Positions 45,976-55,585 of a stretch of DNA of 64,000 bases are shown here, piece by piece (position 1 is the first letter of the stretch; each line of letters begins with the position of its first letter). The DNA comes from CAUUJV01 sp963545565 (lineage in GTDB: Bacteria; Actinomycetota; Actinomycetes; Actinomycetales; Bifidobacteriaceae): the NCBI GenBank assembly GCA_963545565.1, contig CAUUJV010000007.1, forward strand, positions 19,992-83,991, given 5' to 3'. The position numbers were made by a program, and so were the translations under genes. Under the pieces are notes generated by a model. It made no database searches, had not been told where the DNA came from, and saw nothing but the letters and a program-made list of their open reading frames with translations.

Positions 45976-46260
45976 AACGCGCTGTGAGTCGGGCAGAAGT
46001 GCTAGAATTCCGTACATTGTGACTTTGATCCGTTATCAGCGGGGAGTCCTCAGAAGAACAGAAAATCTGACTAAGGCCAGAGGCAATTAATCTTGTAATC
46101 TTGCTAAAAAGATTTTCCTAGTAGAACTGACGGGTGTGGCCCGACATAGCCTATACAAGTGGTCAGTGCTTTTACACTGGCAAACGAGGTGGTACCGCGG
46201 TACTCGGCTAAGAGAGTCGAGAATCGTCCTCGTAGCAACAACCAGCTATGAGGAGTACGC
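45976..46260 (+). promoter_or_regulatory. Isoleucine T-box riboswitch, translational type with very short Stem I
   Basis: The T-box sequence ACGAGGTGGTACCGCGG ends at 46200. A short stem GACT (46021-46024)/AGTC (46045-46048) encloses ATC at 46028-46030, the isoleucine specifier codon. Two exclusive structures are visible downstream. ACGAGG (46184-46189) can pair with CCTCGT (46228-46233) as antisequestrator. Alternatively CCTCGTAGC (46228-46236) pairs with GCTATGAGG (46245-46253, nine pairs), hiding the ribosome site AGGAG (46251-46255) before the GTG at 46261. No T-run follows, so control is of translation and not termination, as known for actinobacterial ileS leaders. Uncharged tRNA-Ile would free the site. 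Confidence 0.92.
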
Positions 46261-49200
46261 GTGAGCAACACTCGTGTTTACCCTAAGGCAGTTACTGATG
46301 CTTCTGCGCAGACGGTGGCTCCAAATCCGAGCTTCCCGCATATGGAAGAATCCGTGCTGAATTATTGGGATAAAGACAATACTTTTGCCAAGTCTGTAGA
46401 TCAGCGTGAGGCGGGAGACAACTCCAGCAACGAGTTTGTCTTCTTCGATGGTCCTCCGTTTGCGAACGGTCTTCCTCACTATGGTCACTTGCTTACAGGC
46501 TATGCAAAAGACGCTATTCCACGTTTCCAGACTATGCTCGGCCGCAAGGTAAACCGCGTATTTGGTTGGGATACTCATGGCCTTCCAGCAGAGCTTGAAG
46601 CTGAGAAAGAGCTTGGAATCGAAGATAAGTCTCAGATTGATGAGATGGGACTCGCAGCATTCAATGCCGCTTGCCGTACTTCCGTACTCAAGTACACGAA
46701 GGAATGGAAGGAGTACGTGCATCGTCAGGGGCGTTGGGTCGATTTTGACAACGGTTACAAGACTCTTGACACTACGTACATGGAGTCCATCATTTGGGCT
46801 TTCAAGCAGCTTTACGATAAGGGCTTGGCTTATGAGGGTTACCGAGTGCTTCCATATTGCTGGAAGGATCAAACCCCTCTGAGCAATCATGAATTGCGTA
46901 TGGACGCCGATGTGTATCAAGATCGTCAAGACAATACGTTGTCTGTTGCAGTTCGTATGCGTGATGAAGATGCTTATGCAGTGTTCTGGACTACCACCCC
47001 TTGGACTATCCCCTCTAACCAAGCAATCGTTGTTGGCCCAGAAATTGACTATGTTGAAGTTCAGCCAGTCCAGGGTGCTTTCGCGGGTAAGAAGCTTTAT
47101 TTTGCTAAAGACTTAGTCGCTAACTTCGCTAAGGAACTTGGCGAGGATTATGAAGTAGTACGTGAGCTTAAGGGCAAGGAACTTGAAGGCCGCCGTTACT
47201 GGCCAGTTTTTGATTATCTTGCTGATGGTTCTGCAACAAGCCCAACTGGCGAAAAAGACGAAGATCCTAATGCATGCACCATCTTCACTGCAGATTATGT
47301 TGATACCTCCGAAGGTACCGGTTTGGTTCATCAAGCTGTTTATGGTGAAGATGATATCAACACTTTGAATGCTCATAAGATTCGCACTGTAGATGTGCTC
47401 GATGCAGCAGCAACTTTCACTTCGCTTGTGCCTGATTACGAGGGAATGCAGGCATTTGAGGCTAATATGCCTATTACGCGTAATCTTCGTGCAGGAGATG
47501 GACCATTGGCTCGCATTCCTGAAGAGCAGCGTGCATTTATTTTGCAGGAAAAGTCTTATGTTCACAGTTACCCACATTGCTGGCGCTGTGGCACTCCGCT
47601 CATTTATAAGCCTGTTTCTAGCTGGTTTGTAGGTGTGACGGATATTAAAGATAAGATGCTTGCCAACAACCAGAAGATTAACTGGATTCCAAGCAATGTG
47701 CGTGATGGTCAGTTTGGTAAATGGGTTTCCAACGCTCGTGACTGGTCTATCTCTCGTAACCGCTACTGGGGTTCGCCAATTCCTGTATGGGTTTCTGACG
47801 ATCCTAACCATCCACGTGTGGATGTATATGGTTCCTTGGACGAGCTCAAGCGTGATTTTGGCAAGTATCCAACGGATGACAAGGGTGAAACCAATCTGCA
47901 TCGTCCATGGATTGACGAATTAACTCGCCCAAATCCATCTGATCCAACTGGCCAGTCCACAATGCGCCGTATTTCTGACGTTCTTGACTGCTGGTTTGAG
48001 TCTGGTTCTATGCCTTTTGCGCAATTCCATTATCCATTTGAGAATAAGGAATACTTCGAACAGCACTTCCCAGGCGACTATGTGGTGGAATATATTGGTC
48101 AGACTCGTGGCTGGTTCTACACCATGAATATTATGGCAACGGCTTTGTTTGACCGTCCTGCGTTTGAAAATGTTATCTGCCACGGCATTGTGCTTGGTGA
48201 TGATGGGCAGAAGATGAGTAAGCATCTGCGCAACTACCCGGATGTGAATGGCGTTTTCAATGAGTATGGTTCTGACGCAATGCGCTGGTTCCTTATGAGC
48301 TCGCCAATTTTGCGCGGTGGGAACTTGATTGTAACCGCTGATGGAATTCGTGACACGGTTCGTCAAATCATGCTTCCATTGTGGAGCACATATTACTTCT
48401 TCAGCCTCTACGCGAATGCTGCGAATAAGGGCGAAGGTTATGATGCTCGTCTGTTGCGCCCAGAAGACATTGATAATCTTGGCGAAATGGATCGATACTT
48501 ATTGGCTCGTACTCGCAGCCTTGTTGCTGGGGTAGAAGCTGATTTGAAGAATTTCGCAATCGCAGATGCATGCGTGAAGGTTGCTGAATATATTGATGCT
48601 CTTACTAATTGGTATATTCGTAACTCTCGTGACCGCTTCTGGAATGAGGATGAGCAGGCGTTCAACACTCTGTACACAGCTCTTGAAACTTTGTGCCGTG
48701 TTATGGCCCCTTTGGCTCCGATGGAGACTGAGACCGTGTGGCGTGGCTTGACAGGTGGGGAGTCTGTGCATCTTACTGATTGGCCGTTCCTGAATAGTCC
48801 AACCACAAGCGAAGTAACTGAGCTTGGCGAAGTGCTGCGTGCAGATGATGCACTTGTATCATCTATGGAAAAGGTTCGCGAAGTTGTTTCCAGCACTCTT
48901 GGCCTGCGTAAGGCTGAGAAGATTCGTGTTCGCCAGCCATTGAGTAATATGACTATTGTCGCGGAAGATATTGCAGCAATCCAGCCATATGAGGATCTTC
49001 TTAAGAGCGAGCTTAACGTGAAAGCTGTGGATTACACTACCTTTGACGAGGCAGAACAGCATGGTTTGAAGGTAGTGAATGAGCTCAAGGTGAATGCACG
49101 TGCGGCAGGTCCGCGCCTTGGTAAGCAGGTTCAGTTTGCTATCAAGGCATCGAAGACTGGAGCATGGCGCACGGATGAATCTGGTGCTGTAATCGTTGAG

Positions 49201-49605
49201 ACGCCTAATGGTGATTTAGCTCTTGAAGCAGGTGAATACGAGTTGAATTCTCGTGTGGAGCAGGCTGATTCTGCTGTTTCAGATTCATCTGAGAATGCAG
49301 CACAGCTTGTTTCTTGCCCACTTCCAACCGGCGGATTCGTGCTCCTGAACATTACTCTCAACGATGATCTCATTGCTGAAGGCTATGCTCGTGACACTAT
49401 TCGCACAGTGCAGGATGCTCGTAAGGAAGCAAATCTCGACATTGCAGATCGCATTGCGTTAACTCTCAATGTGCCTGCAGAAGATGCAGCAAAGGTTGAG
49501 CAGTTCCGCGACCTTATCAGCTCCGAGACTCTTGCAACGTCTCTTGCTATCAATCCTGTTGATGGTGGCGATGCAGAACTAACTGTTGAGGTTACAAAAG
49601 CATAG
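46261..49605 (+). CDS. ileS: Isoleucyl-tRNA synthetase, eukaryote-like clade
   Basis: 1114 residues, class I synthetase charging tRNA-Ile, with editing of valine in the inserted CP1 domain. The HIGH motif is PHYGHLL near residue 72. The KMSKS loop is DGQKMSKHLRNYPD with Lys651. A CWRCG zinc-type pair is near 440 and the tRNA-binding helical domain has DALTNWYIRNSRDRFW. The KMSKH-LRNYPD form and the length match the eukaryote-like (type 2) clade, which in bifidobacteria is linked to natural mupirocin insensitivity; this is known for the clade, not shown here. The start is GTG under control of the T-box. A strong terminator follows. Confidence 0.97.
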   Translation: MSNTRVYPKAVTDASAQTVAPNPSFPHMEESVLNYWDKDNTFAKSVDQREAGDNSSNEFVFFDGPPFANGLPHYGHLLTGYAKDAIPRFQTMLGRKVNRVFGWDTHGLPAELEAEKELGIEDKSQIDEMGLAAFNAACRTSVLKYTKEWKEYVHRQGRWVDFDNGYKTLDTTYMESIIWAFKQLYDKGLAYEGYRVLPYCWKDQTPLSNHELRMDADVYQDRQDNTLSVAVRMRDEDAYAVFWTTTPWTIPSNQAIVVGPEIDYVEVQPVQGAFAGKKLYFAKDLVANFAKELGEDYEVVRELKGKELEGRRYWPVFDYLADGSATSPTGEKDEDPNACTIFTADYVDTSEGTGLVHQAVYGEDDINTLNAHKIRTVDVLDAAATFTSLVPDYEGMQAFEANMPITRNLRAGDGPLARIPEEQRAFILQEKSYVHSYPHCWRCGTPLIYKPVSSWFVGVTDIKDKMLANNQKINWIPSNVRDGQFGKWVSNARDWSISRNRYWGSPIPVWVSDDPNHPRVDVYGSLDELKRDFGKYPTDDKGETNLHRPWIDELTRPNPSDPTGQSTMRRISDVLDCWFESGSMPFAQFHYPFENKEYFEQHFPGDYVVEYIGQTRGWFYTMNIMATALFDRPAFENVICHGIVLGDDGQKMSKHLRNYPDVNGVFNEYGSDAMRWFLMSSPILRGGNLIVTADGIRDTVRQIMLPLWSTYYFFSLYANAANKGEGYDARLLRPEDIDNLGEMDRYLLARTRSLVAGVEADLKNFAIADACVKVAEYIDALTNWYIRNSRDRFWNEDEQAFNTLYTALETLCRVMAPLAPMETETVWRGLTGGESVHLTDWPFLNSPTTSEVTELGEVLRADDALVSSMEKVREVVSSTLGLRKAEKIRVRQPLSNMTIVAEDIAAIQPYEDLLKSELNVKAVDYTTFDEAEQHGLKVVNELKVNARAAGPRLGKQVQFAIKASKTGAWRTDESGAVIVETPNGDLALEAGEYELNSRVEQADSAVSDSSENAAQLVSCPLPTGGFVLLNITLNDDLIAEGYARDTIRTVQDARKEANLDIADRIALTLNVPAEDAAKVEQFRDLISSETLATSLAINPVDGGDAELTVEVTKA

Positions 49606-49664
49606 GTTCGACCTTTTTTTCTGAATCAAAAGCCTGAGATAACAGGAAATAATCGAAAATAGTA

Positions 49665-49726
49665 AAAGTCTGCTGTCTTTTTCGAACCACTGCCGTATGT
49701 GGTTTCGATGGGGTAGCAGACTTTTT
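49665..49726 (+). terminator. Rho-independent terminator of ileS
   Basis: AAAGTCTGCT (49665-49674) pairs with AGCAGACTTT (49715-49724), ten base pairs. An inner stem CGAACCAC/GTGGTTTCG (one bulge) lies within, and TTTTTG follows. Confidence 0.85.
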
Positions 49727-49874
49727 GCTGTTTAGCATCTTCTATTCGTGTGATTTTCTCCTCCTAATAATCTTGATACTTAGAGTTGAGCAAGTTATGC
49801 ACATCTGCTTATTTTCCTTGGACTAGCAAGTGAGTTCGCGTACCATGTTGACTAGTTAAAGGAGAGTATGTTAG

Positions 49875-52748
49875 ATGACTACGAATAATATTTTGGACTT
49901 CGCATGGCCAACGTCGCCTCAGCAGCTCATTGATACGCGCTTGAATCCAGATACTTTTACTGCATTAGATGGAAGCGGTTTTACGCCTACCGGAATGTAT
50001 GTGAATCATCCTCTTATGGGGAATTTGTGGGCAATTAGTAATCAGATTTTCTTTGTGTTGAATCAGCGTAAGCAGGCAATGGATGCTGTGCGTGCAGAAC
50101 TTGGATTGCGATTAGGTACCACATATTCGTGGCCACAATCTGTTGAGCAATTACGATCGTGGAATCTTGCTCCAGACACATTTGAACCGTTAAAGGATCC
50201 TCGTATTCCTACGTCAACAGGAATCATAATGACGAGCCCTAATGCTGGCAGAATCATTGAACTTTCAAACCAAGCAGCTGACCTATTCGATCAGCGTACG
50301 ACTTTGATGAAGCGCATTGTTGAAGATAGCAAGAAGTATTTCGGGCAAATATCCTTCCAAATGCCAGTCCAGACAGCCCCAATGCAGCCTGCTCCAGCAC
50401 AGTCTATCCCTGTTCAGACGACAGTGCCCATTCAGGCAGTGCCTCAGCGTCAGTCTCAATTTCGACCACAACCTCAGCTTACTCAGACTTTGCCGCCTTA
50501 TCGGCAACAAAGTATTCCTCAAACAGCCAGTAGGGGGATTGCTCTAAACACTCAAATTCTTCTACTTGTGCTTGGCATAGTTCTTGTCAGCTTAGCAGTC
50601 GCTGTTTTTGGTGTTCTTGCGTACTCGCTTATGGATGATACGGGTAGAGCCATTGGCATTGGTGCTGTTGGTGTTATCTCACTTGTTATTTCGTGGTTTG
50701 TGGCGAAGAAACTACGGGTCACCGCTGAGGGCTTGGGATGGCTTGGTGCTGCAATTGTGGCTATCGATGCAGGATTCGTCAGCAACGTTATTCTCAATAA
50801 TCAGCAAGGTGCTTTTTTGATGTGCATGATTATTGCAACACTTGTTGTGGCGGGATATTCCAATGCGTGCACTTATACTCGGCGAGCTCTTAAAGCTGGC
50901 CCTCTTGCGCTGACAGTTCTGATTCCTATCACCCTAATTGGTGGATTGGCATTATGCTCAGGTTCGTGGACTCAAGGCGGATATCATTATGATTTTTATC
51001 TCGCAGCGTTGCTTGCTCAAGTTGGGTGTGCAATCGTTGCATGCACCTATGGTCTGCTCAAAAATATGAAGTGGGTTCACACGGAATATAAGCAGTATGC
51101 CGGAACGCTTATACGAGTTATCGTAATCGCGAGTGTTGTAATTGAGGCTATACTTTCAATTGCTTCACTAACCTATGGCATAATGCGCCCACTGCTGAGC
51201 CCAGACGATTTTGAGAAAATTGAGGTTCTTTCCTCTACTTCAGCATCTTTGATAAGCATTGGCTTATTTGCTGTTATTGGAGTAGTGAGCTTGTGGTTCA
51301 CTGATTTTCAGCTTCCTTGGCTCGCACCAGCAGCCGTACTGTGGCTTGCTATTGATGCAGCAAGTCTCATACAAGAAGATTCAGTTTCTTTAGCTGCGAT
51401 TATTGCGCTTGCTGTATTGACTGCTTTTACTTATGTGGTTGATAATGCAAAGTCGAATAAGGAAAATCCTGTTCCAGAATTTTGGAGCAAAACTCGCGTA
51501 AAGCATTTTACGATGCTGCGCTCCGTGCATCTCCTTGGCATGTGGTTCGGCGGAGTCCTTGTTATGCTTATGCTATTTGGTAAAAGTTTTGAAGGTATGA
51601 CATTGGTGGCTTCCTGTGCTCTTGCCGCGTGCGTACTTGTGATATGGCGCATGGTTGTGTTCAGTGCAGCAAGCCGAAGTACTCGCATGGTAGCGGATAT
51701 CGTCGTTATGCTATGTATTTATGTCTTTGTGCTTATTATTCCTCGATCAACTCTTGGCGAGCACTCTGGTATAGGCGCAGAGAATATTTATGCATTTATA
51801 TCTCTGATTATTTTCTCTGTGGGATACTTCGTTTTCTGTTTCTTACCTCGTCAAGTCTCTGCATCGAATAAATCGGCAGGGAATAAAGCAATTCGTGTGT
51901 ATGCCCGCAAGTATGTTACCGATGTTCCTGCTGAGCAAGCGCCTACTCAAGCCCAATACGTGTTTGCAAACAATGGACTGCAAGCTCCTATAAGCACTCG
52001 CGTAACAATTGAAGAATTGAATCAACGTGCAGACCGAGGGTATACGGGAATTTACTTTGATTCTCGTGAATACACAGTTTTCACTTATGCGTTTGCATTA
52101 GGCATTAGCCTGTCAGTTATAAGCGTGATGGGTGTTCAATTTAGTCGTGCTATTTATGATCTTGTACTCGTCATAATTCTGGGCGCAATGGCTGCTCTTT
52201 TTGTCAAGAAAATCAATGATTCTTTAACATTTGAGCAGATTCTTCCTGGAATTCATGAAGGCATTGCTACTACTATTTCTGCAATCATCATCTTCCTCGT
52301 ATGGGTATCTAGCGCAAACTATATGCCTGTTGATTTGCCGTTGATTATTATTTCTTGTGCATGGCTTGTGAACGGCTATATCGCAATGTCACGAAATATT
52401 ATGCTGCGTAGCTGGCGCGGAGTAGGTTACCCTCTGATTGCTCTGCTGGTTCCATCTCTTATTATCAATATGACTTTTGCTCCACATACCATTAGAGCAA
52501 TTTTTGTATTTATATTGGCAATTGCTGCGATTATTTACGGTGCTGTTCAGCGCTGGAACGCTCCCATTACTGTTGGGGCAGTAGTGCTTATAGCACATGT
52601 TGTAGCGCAAACATGGTCATATTTAGTAGCATTTAGCCAGCAGAATTGGTGGGTTTGGCTTGCTCTTGGTGGTCTTGTGCTTATCCTTGCTGCAGCTCGC
52701 TATGAGAAGTTGAAGTTAGCCGGCCGTAACTTCTCTGAGCTACGATAG
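49875..52748 (+). CDS. Large polytopic membrane protein with duplicated N-terminal domain
   Basis: 957 residues. The cytoplasmic N-terminus has two related units: WPTSPQQLIDTRLNPDTFTA (from residue 11) and WPQSVEQLRSWNLAPDTFEP (from about residue 83). Each is followed by a TG(M/I) segment and a SNQ helix, an internal duplication of about 70 residues. A Pro/Gln-rich linker (about 160-225) leads into some twenty or more hydrophobic segments that run to the C-terminus, interrupted by one hydrophilic loop (about 660-720). It recalls actinobacterial multi-span proteins described as SCO7613-C-terminal-domain proteins, whose role is unknown. It could be a flippase, sensor or channel. GGAGAG precedes the ATG. 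A DUF488-GNAT gene follows after five bases. Confidence 0.7.
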   Translation: MTTNNILDFAWPTSPQQLIDTRLNPDTFTALDGSGFTPTGMYVNHPLMGNLWAISNQIFFVLNQRKQAMDAVRAELGLRLGTTYSWPQSVEQLRSWNLAPDTFEPLKDPRIPTSTGIIMTSPNAGRIIELSNQAADLFDQRTTLMKRIVEDSKKYFGQISFQMPVQTAPMQPAPAQSIPVQTTVPIQAVPQRQSQFRPQPQLTQTLPPYRQQSIPQTASRGIALNTQILLLVLGIVLVSLAVAVFGVLAYSLMDDTGRAIGIGAVGVISLVISWFVAKKLRVTAEGLGWLGAAIVAIDAGFVSNVILNNQQGAFLMCMIIATLVVAGYSNACTYTRRALKAGPLALTVLIPITLIGGLALCSGSWTQGGYHYDFYLAALLAQVGCAIVACTYGLLKNMKWVHTEYKQYAGTLIRVIVIASVVIEAILSIASLTYGIMRPLLSPDDFEKIEVLSSTSASLISIGLFAVIGVVSLWFTDFQLPWLAPAAVLWLAIDAASLIQEDSVSLAAIIALAVLTAFTYVVDNAKSNKENPVPEFWSKTRVKHFTMLRSVHLLGMWFGGVLVMLMLFGKSFEGMTLVASCALAACVLVIWRMVVFSAASRSTRMVADIVVMLCIYVFVLIIPRSTLGEHSGIGAENIYAFISLIIFSVGYFVFCFLPRQVSASNKSAGNKAIRVYARKYVTDVPAEQAPTQAQYVFANNGLQAPISTRVTIEELNQRADRGYTGIYFDSREYTVFTYAFALGISLSVISVMGVQFSRAIYDLVLVIILGAMAALFVKKINDSLTFEQILPGIHEGIATTISAIIIFLVWVSSANYMPVDLPLIIISCAWLVNGYIAMSRNIMLRSWRGVGYPLIALLVPSLIINMTFAPHTIRAIFVFILAIAAIIYGAVQRWNAPITVGAVVLIAHVVAQTWSYLVAFSQQNWWVWLALGGLVLILAAARYEKLKLAGRNFSELR

Positions 52749-52753
52749 AGCAT

Positions 52754-53731
52754 ATGCCTAACTTTTACCTCACTATTTCTATCGAAATTAAACGAGCCTA
52801 TGAGCCTGCTACATCTGAAAGCGATGGTGCTCGCATACTTGTGGACAGGCTTTGGCCGAGAGGAATTTCAAAAGAAAAAGCTCAACTAGACCTGTGGGAT
52901 AAGGACATTGCTCCAAGCCCAGAAATTCGTAAATGGTGGAATCATGTTCCGGGGCTTTATAGTGAGTTCGCGCAGAAGTATCGCACTGAGCTTGATGATA
53001 ATCCAGAAGCTGTAGACGCACTCGTAGATTTCATCGTTGAATACGCTATAGATAACCCTGAAAATCCTCGAATTACTTTAGTCTACGGAGCAAAAGATCC
53101 GGTTGTGAATCATGCACACATTTTGCGTGATTATATGCGCGGCGTATTGGTCGATAAAGGCATAACAGAGTATGCTCATGAACCTGAACCGTTGGCAGCT
53201 GAGTCTTTTGCTGGGGTAGAGATTAAACAATGCTCAGTAGCTGATTTGTCTGCACTTCAAAGTTTGCAATCAAACGCGTTTGAAGAAACCTTTGCAAGTA
53301 CTAATTCTGTACGTAATATGGATGATTTTCTTGCTAGTGCATACAACAATGAGGAAGCGAAAAAAGACTTTAAGCGTCATAACTCCATCACATACTTGGC
53401 GGTAGATAAGTATAGCCAGCAGCCAGTTGGCTACATCACTATGAATTGGGGCAGTGACCAAAGCGAGCCAGATTACCCAGAAGATTTTGAGATCCAACGT
53501 CTTTACATTCTTAAGAAATACAAGGGCTTACATATAGGATCAACATTGATGAATCTCGCATTGGATATTGCGCGACGCGAAGGATATCAGCGCGTATGGT
53601 TGGGCGTGTGGGAGCACAATGAGCCAGCAAAGAAGTTCTATACTAAATTTGGTTTTACTCAAATCAGCTCGCATGTGTTCGTTATGGGTGATGATCCTCA
53701 AATAGATTTGATTATGCAAAAGACCCTGTAA
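52754..53731 (+). CDS. DUF488 domain fused to a GNAT acetyltransferase
   Basis: 325 residues in two domains. Residues 1-135 are a DUF488 (YeaO-like) unit: IEIKRAYEP, ILVDRLWPRGISKEKAQLD, WDKDIAPSPEIRKWW and TLVYGAKDPVVNHAHILRD. Residues about 155-325 are a GNAT: QRLYILKKYKGLHIGSTLMN with the acetyl-CoA loop, then RVWLGVWEHNEPAKKFYTKFGF. Both are normally separate proteins, so the fusion links an unknown, perhaps nucleic-acid- or stress-related, domain with an acetyltransferase. The start lies five bases after the upstream stop, without a strong ribosome site. The two genes are probably translationally coupled. Confidence 0.82.
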   Translation: MPNFYLTISIEIKRAYEPATSESDGARILVDRLWPRGISKEKAQLDLWDKDIAPSPEIRKWWNHVPGLYSEFAQKYRTELDDNPEAVDALVDFIVEYAIDNPENPRITLVYGAKDPVVNHAHILRDYMRGVLVDKGITEYAHEPEPLAAESFAGVEIKQCSVADLSALQSLQSNAFEETFASTNSVRNMDDFLASAYNNEEAKKDFKRHNSITYLAVDKYSQQPVGYITMNWGSDQSEPDYPEDFEIQRLYILKKYKGLHIGSTLMNLALDIARREGYQRVWLGVWEHNEPAKKFYTKFGFTQISSHVFVMGDDPQIDLIMQKTL

Positions 53732-53806
53732 AAGTTATCAACAGATATTAAATCCTTGCTGTTAAAGCCTGCTTTATTAAGTTCTATCTTTGGCTCTATT
53801 TCTAGA

Positions 53807-54655
53807 TTATTCCTGGATTGGACGGTTCAGCAAATTTTGAGAAAGCTCAATCATGCGTGGGTCTGTGCTGGAATTACCAATACGTACTGTGCCGAGCCTG
53901 GGGGTTATATCCTCGTTACTTGTTTCTTGAGTAGGAGCAAGCTTACCTAATGATTCGAGAACAACCTGCAGATGATGCGATGTACCTGCGTTACCATCGA
54001 TGAGCTCAACTGTTGGAGGAGTCAGCTTTCTAAATAAGTCACGGTAGAACACAAAATGCGTGCAGCCAAGCACAATAGAGTCAATTTCGTCAAGATCGTA
54101 AGGGGCTAGATATCGCTGAATTGCCTTGGTAGTCATATGCTCGTTGTCGAGACTCCCTGATTCAACAATCGTGACCAAATCTGGGCAGGGCTGAGAATAA
54201 ATTGTATGCTCATTTTGGAATCGAGCCATAAGCCGAGAAAACTTTTTTTCACGCAAAGTCAGCTCAGTAGCAGTAACAATAATATTCTGAGGAACCCCAT
54301 TACCTCGATCACACGCCACTTTTAACGCTGGCTCCATGCCAATAATTGGAATAGAATAGTGCTCACGCATATCCGTTACACACGCACTCGTAGCAGTATT
54401 ACAAGCAACCACAATGGCTTTTACACCTTGATTTACAAGTCTGTCTGCAACAGCAAAGCTTAAATCGCGTACTTCAGATGTTGAACGAGTTCCATAAGGG
54501 GCATTGGCGCTATCGCCAAAGAAGATGAGGTTTTCGTATGGCATATCGGCGTGAATTTGGCGTGTAACAGAAATCCCGCCCATTCCAGAATCAAAAATAC
54601 CTATAGGATCTGTACTTGAGCTCTTAATCTCGTCCATAGCCATAGCTGCACTCAT
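53807..54655 (-). CDS. murI: Glutamate racemase
   Basis: 282 residues. MurI makes D-glutamate for peptidoglycan. The two catalytic cysteines are Cys85 in VACNTATSA and Cys198 in VLGCTHF. The N-terminal GIFDSGMGGISV supplies the active-site aspartate (Asp22), and DSANAPYGTRS follows. A short N-terminal extension (about 15 residues) precedes the fold. Its ATG overlaps the stop of the patatin gene in ATGA, so the two minus-strand genes form one transcript. Confidence 0.95.
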   Translation of the reverse strand: MSAAMAMDEIKSSSTDPIGIFDSGMGGISVTRQIHADMPYENLIFFGDSANAPYGTRSTSEVRDLSFAVADRLVNQGVKAIVVACNTATSACVTDMREHYSIPIIGMEPALKVACDRGNGVPQNIIVTATELTLREKKFSRLMARFQNEHTIYSQPCPDLVTIVESGSLDNEHMTTKAIQRYLAPYDLDEIDSIVLGCTHFVFYRDLFRKLTPPTVELIDGNAGTSHHLQVVLESLGKLAPTQETSNEDITPRLGTVRIGNSSTDPRMIELSQNLLNRPIQE

Positions 54656-55491
54656 GCCAAAAACTCCGCAATCGCTGAAGCATCTCGCTTACCTTCTTCA
54701 TACATTTTGATAAGGCCGTTACGAGTTTTACTCAATGTATTCAAACCATAGAGCTCTTCTGGAGCCACGATGAGCAGTTTGCCTTGCGCTTCGTATTCTT
54801 TTGCAAGCTCAATCTCGGCGTTATATATGGCATATCGATTTTCAAGTTTTTCTGCTGCCGCAGGGTAGGAGCGGCGCAAAATAGCTGCAGGAGCTTTATC
54901 TTTCTTCTGCTCACGCACAAAATCACGCTCATGAGTGAGAATCAAAACAACTTTATCGCAGCCATCGTCAAAAGCTTTCTGAACTGGCACAGGGTCTACA
55001 ATCCCACCATCGAAGTAGGGCACATCATCAATCATGTACGCATGATTTGCCACGGGAACAGTGCTCGAAGCCTTAATCGGTGCATAATCGTCCTGATGTA
55101 AATCGCTTTTATCAAAGTACTTTGGATCGCCCGTTAAGCCGTTGCATGCCACAATGGTAAATGATGCTGGATTTGCTTGTAGAGCAGGAAAATTGAGGGG
55201 ATATTCACCATCAGAATTACTTAATTCACCATATGCGTAGTCAAGACCAACAAATTCACCTGTACGCACAAGGTTGATAAGACTTGCATATTTACTGCGG
55301 AACGCATACTCAACATAAAAACGATAATTGCGTTTATTCTGACCAGCAAGGAATGAGCTTAGATTTCCACTGCCTGCTGAGATACCATAGCAGCGGTCAA
55401 AACTGATTTTGTGGTCAAGACATGCATCGAGAACGCCAGCGCCATAAATAGCGCGATATCCGCCACCAACATCAATAATTCCGGTAGTCAT
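54652..55491 (-). CDS. Patatin-like phospholipase/lipid acyl hydrolase
   Basis: 279 residues. The oxyanion loop is DVGGGYRAIYGAGVLDA, the nucleophile Ser38 lies in GISAGSGN, and the dyad Asp161 is in YFDGGIVDP, the full patatin set. Bacterial YjjU-type patatins are intracellular lipid hydrolases of poorly defined substrate. No signal peptide or membrane span is seen. It is translationally coupled to murI downstream; the pairing has no obvious biochemical reason. An AAGAAGGTTGT upstream of the ATG may provide the ribosome site. Confidence 0.88.
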   Translation of the reverse strand: MTTGIIDVGGGYRAIYGAGVLDACLDHKISFDRCYGISAGSGNLSSFLAGQNKRNYRFYVEYAFRSKYASLINLVRTGEFVGLDYAYGELSNSDGEYPLNFPALQANPASFTIVACNGLTGDPKYFDKSDLHQDDYAPIKASSTVPVANHAYMIDDVPYFDGGIVDPVPVQKAFDDGCDKVVLILTHERDFVREQKKDKAPAAILRRSYPAAAEKLENRYAIYNAEIELAKEYEAQGKLLIVAPEELYGLNTLSKTRNGLIKMYEEGKRDASAIAEFLA

Positions 55492-55585
55492 AACAACCTT
55501 CTTTAAATTTCCCTACGAATAAAGTGTAGTGCGAGTTTGGAATCGCTCACCCATGCGCGAAATCTAAGTATGAAAACACAAAAAT

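Noticed and set aside
46246..47901. Two long minus-strand frames (258 and 262 codons) within ileS
   Set aside because: They mirror the ileS codon structure, lack ribosome sites and promoters, and overlap the best-supported gene of the window.
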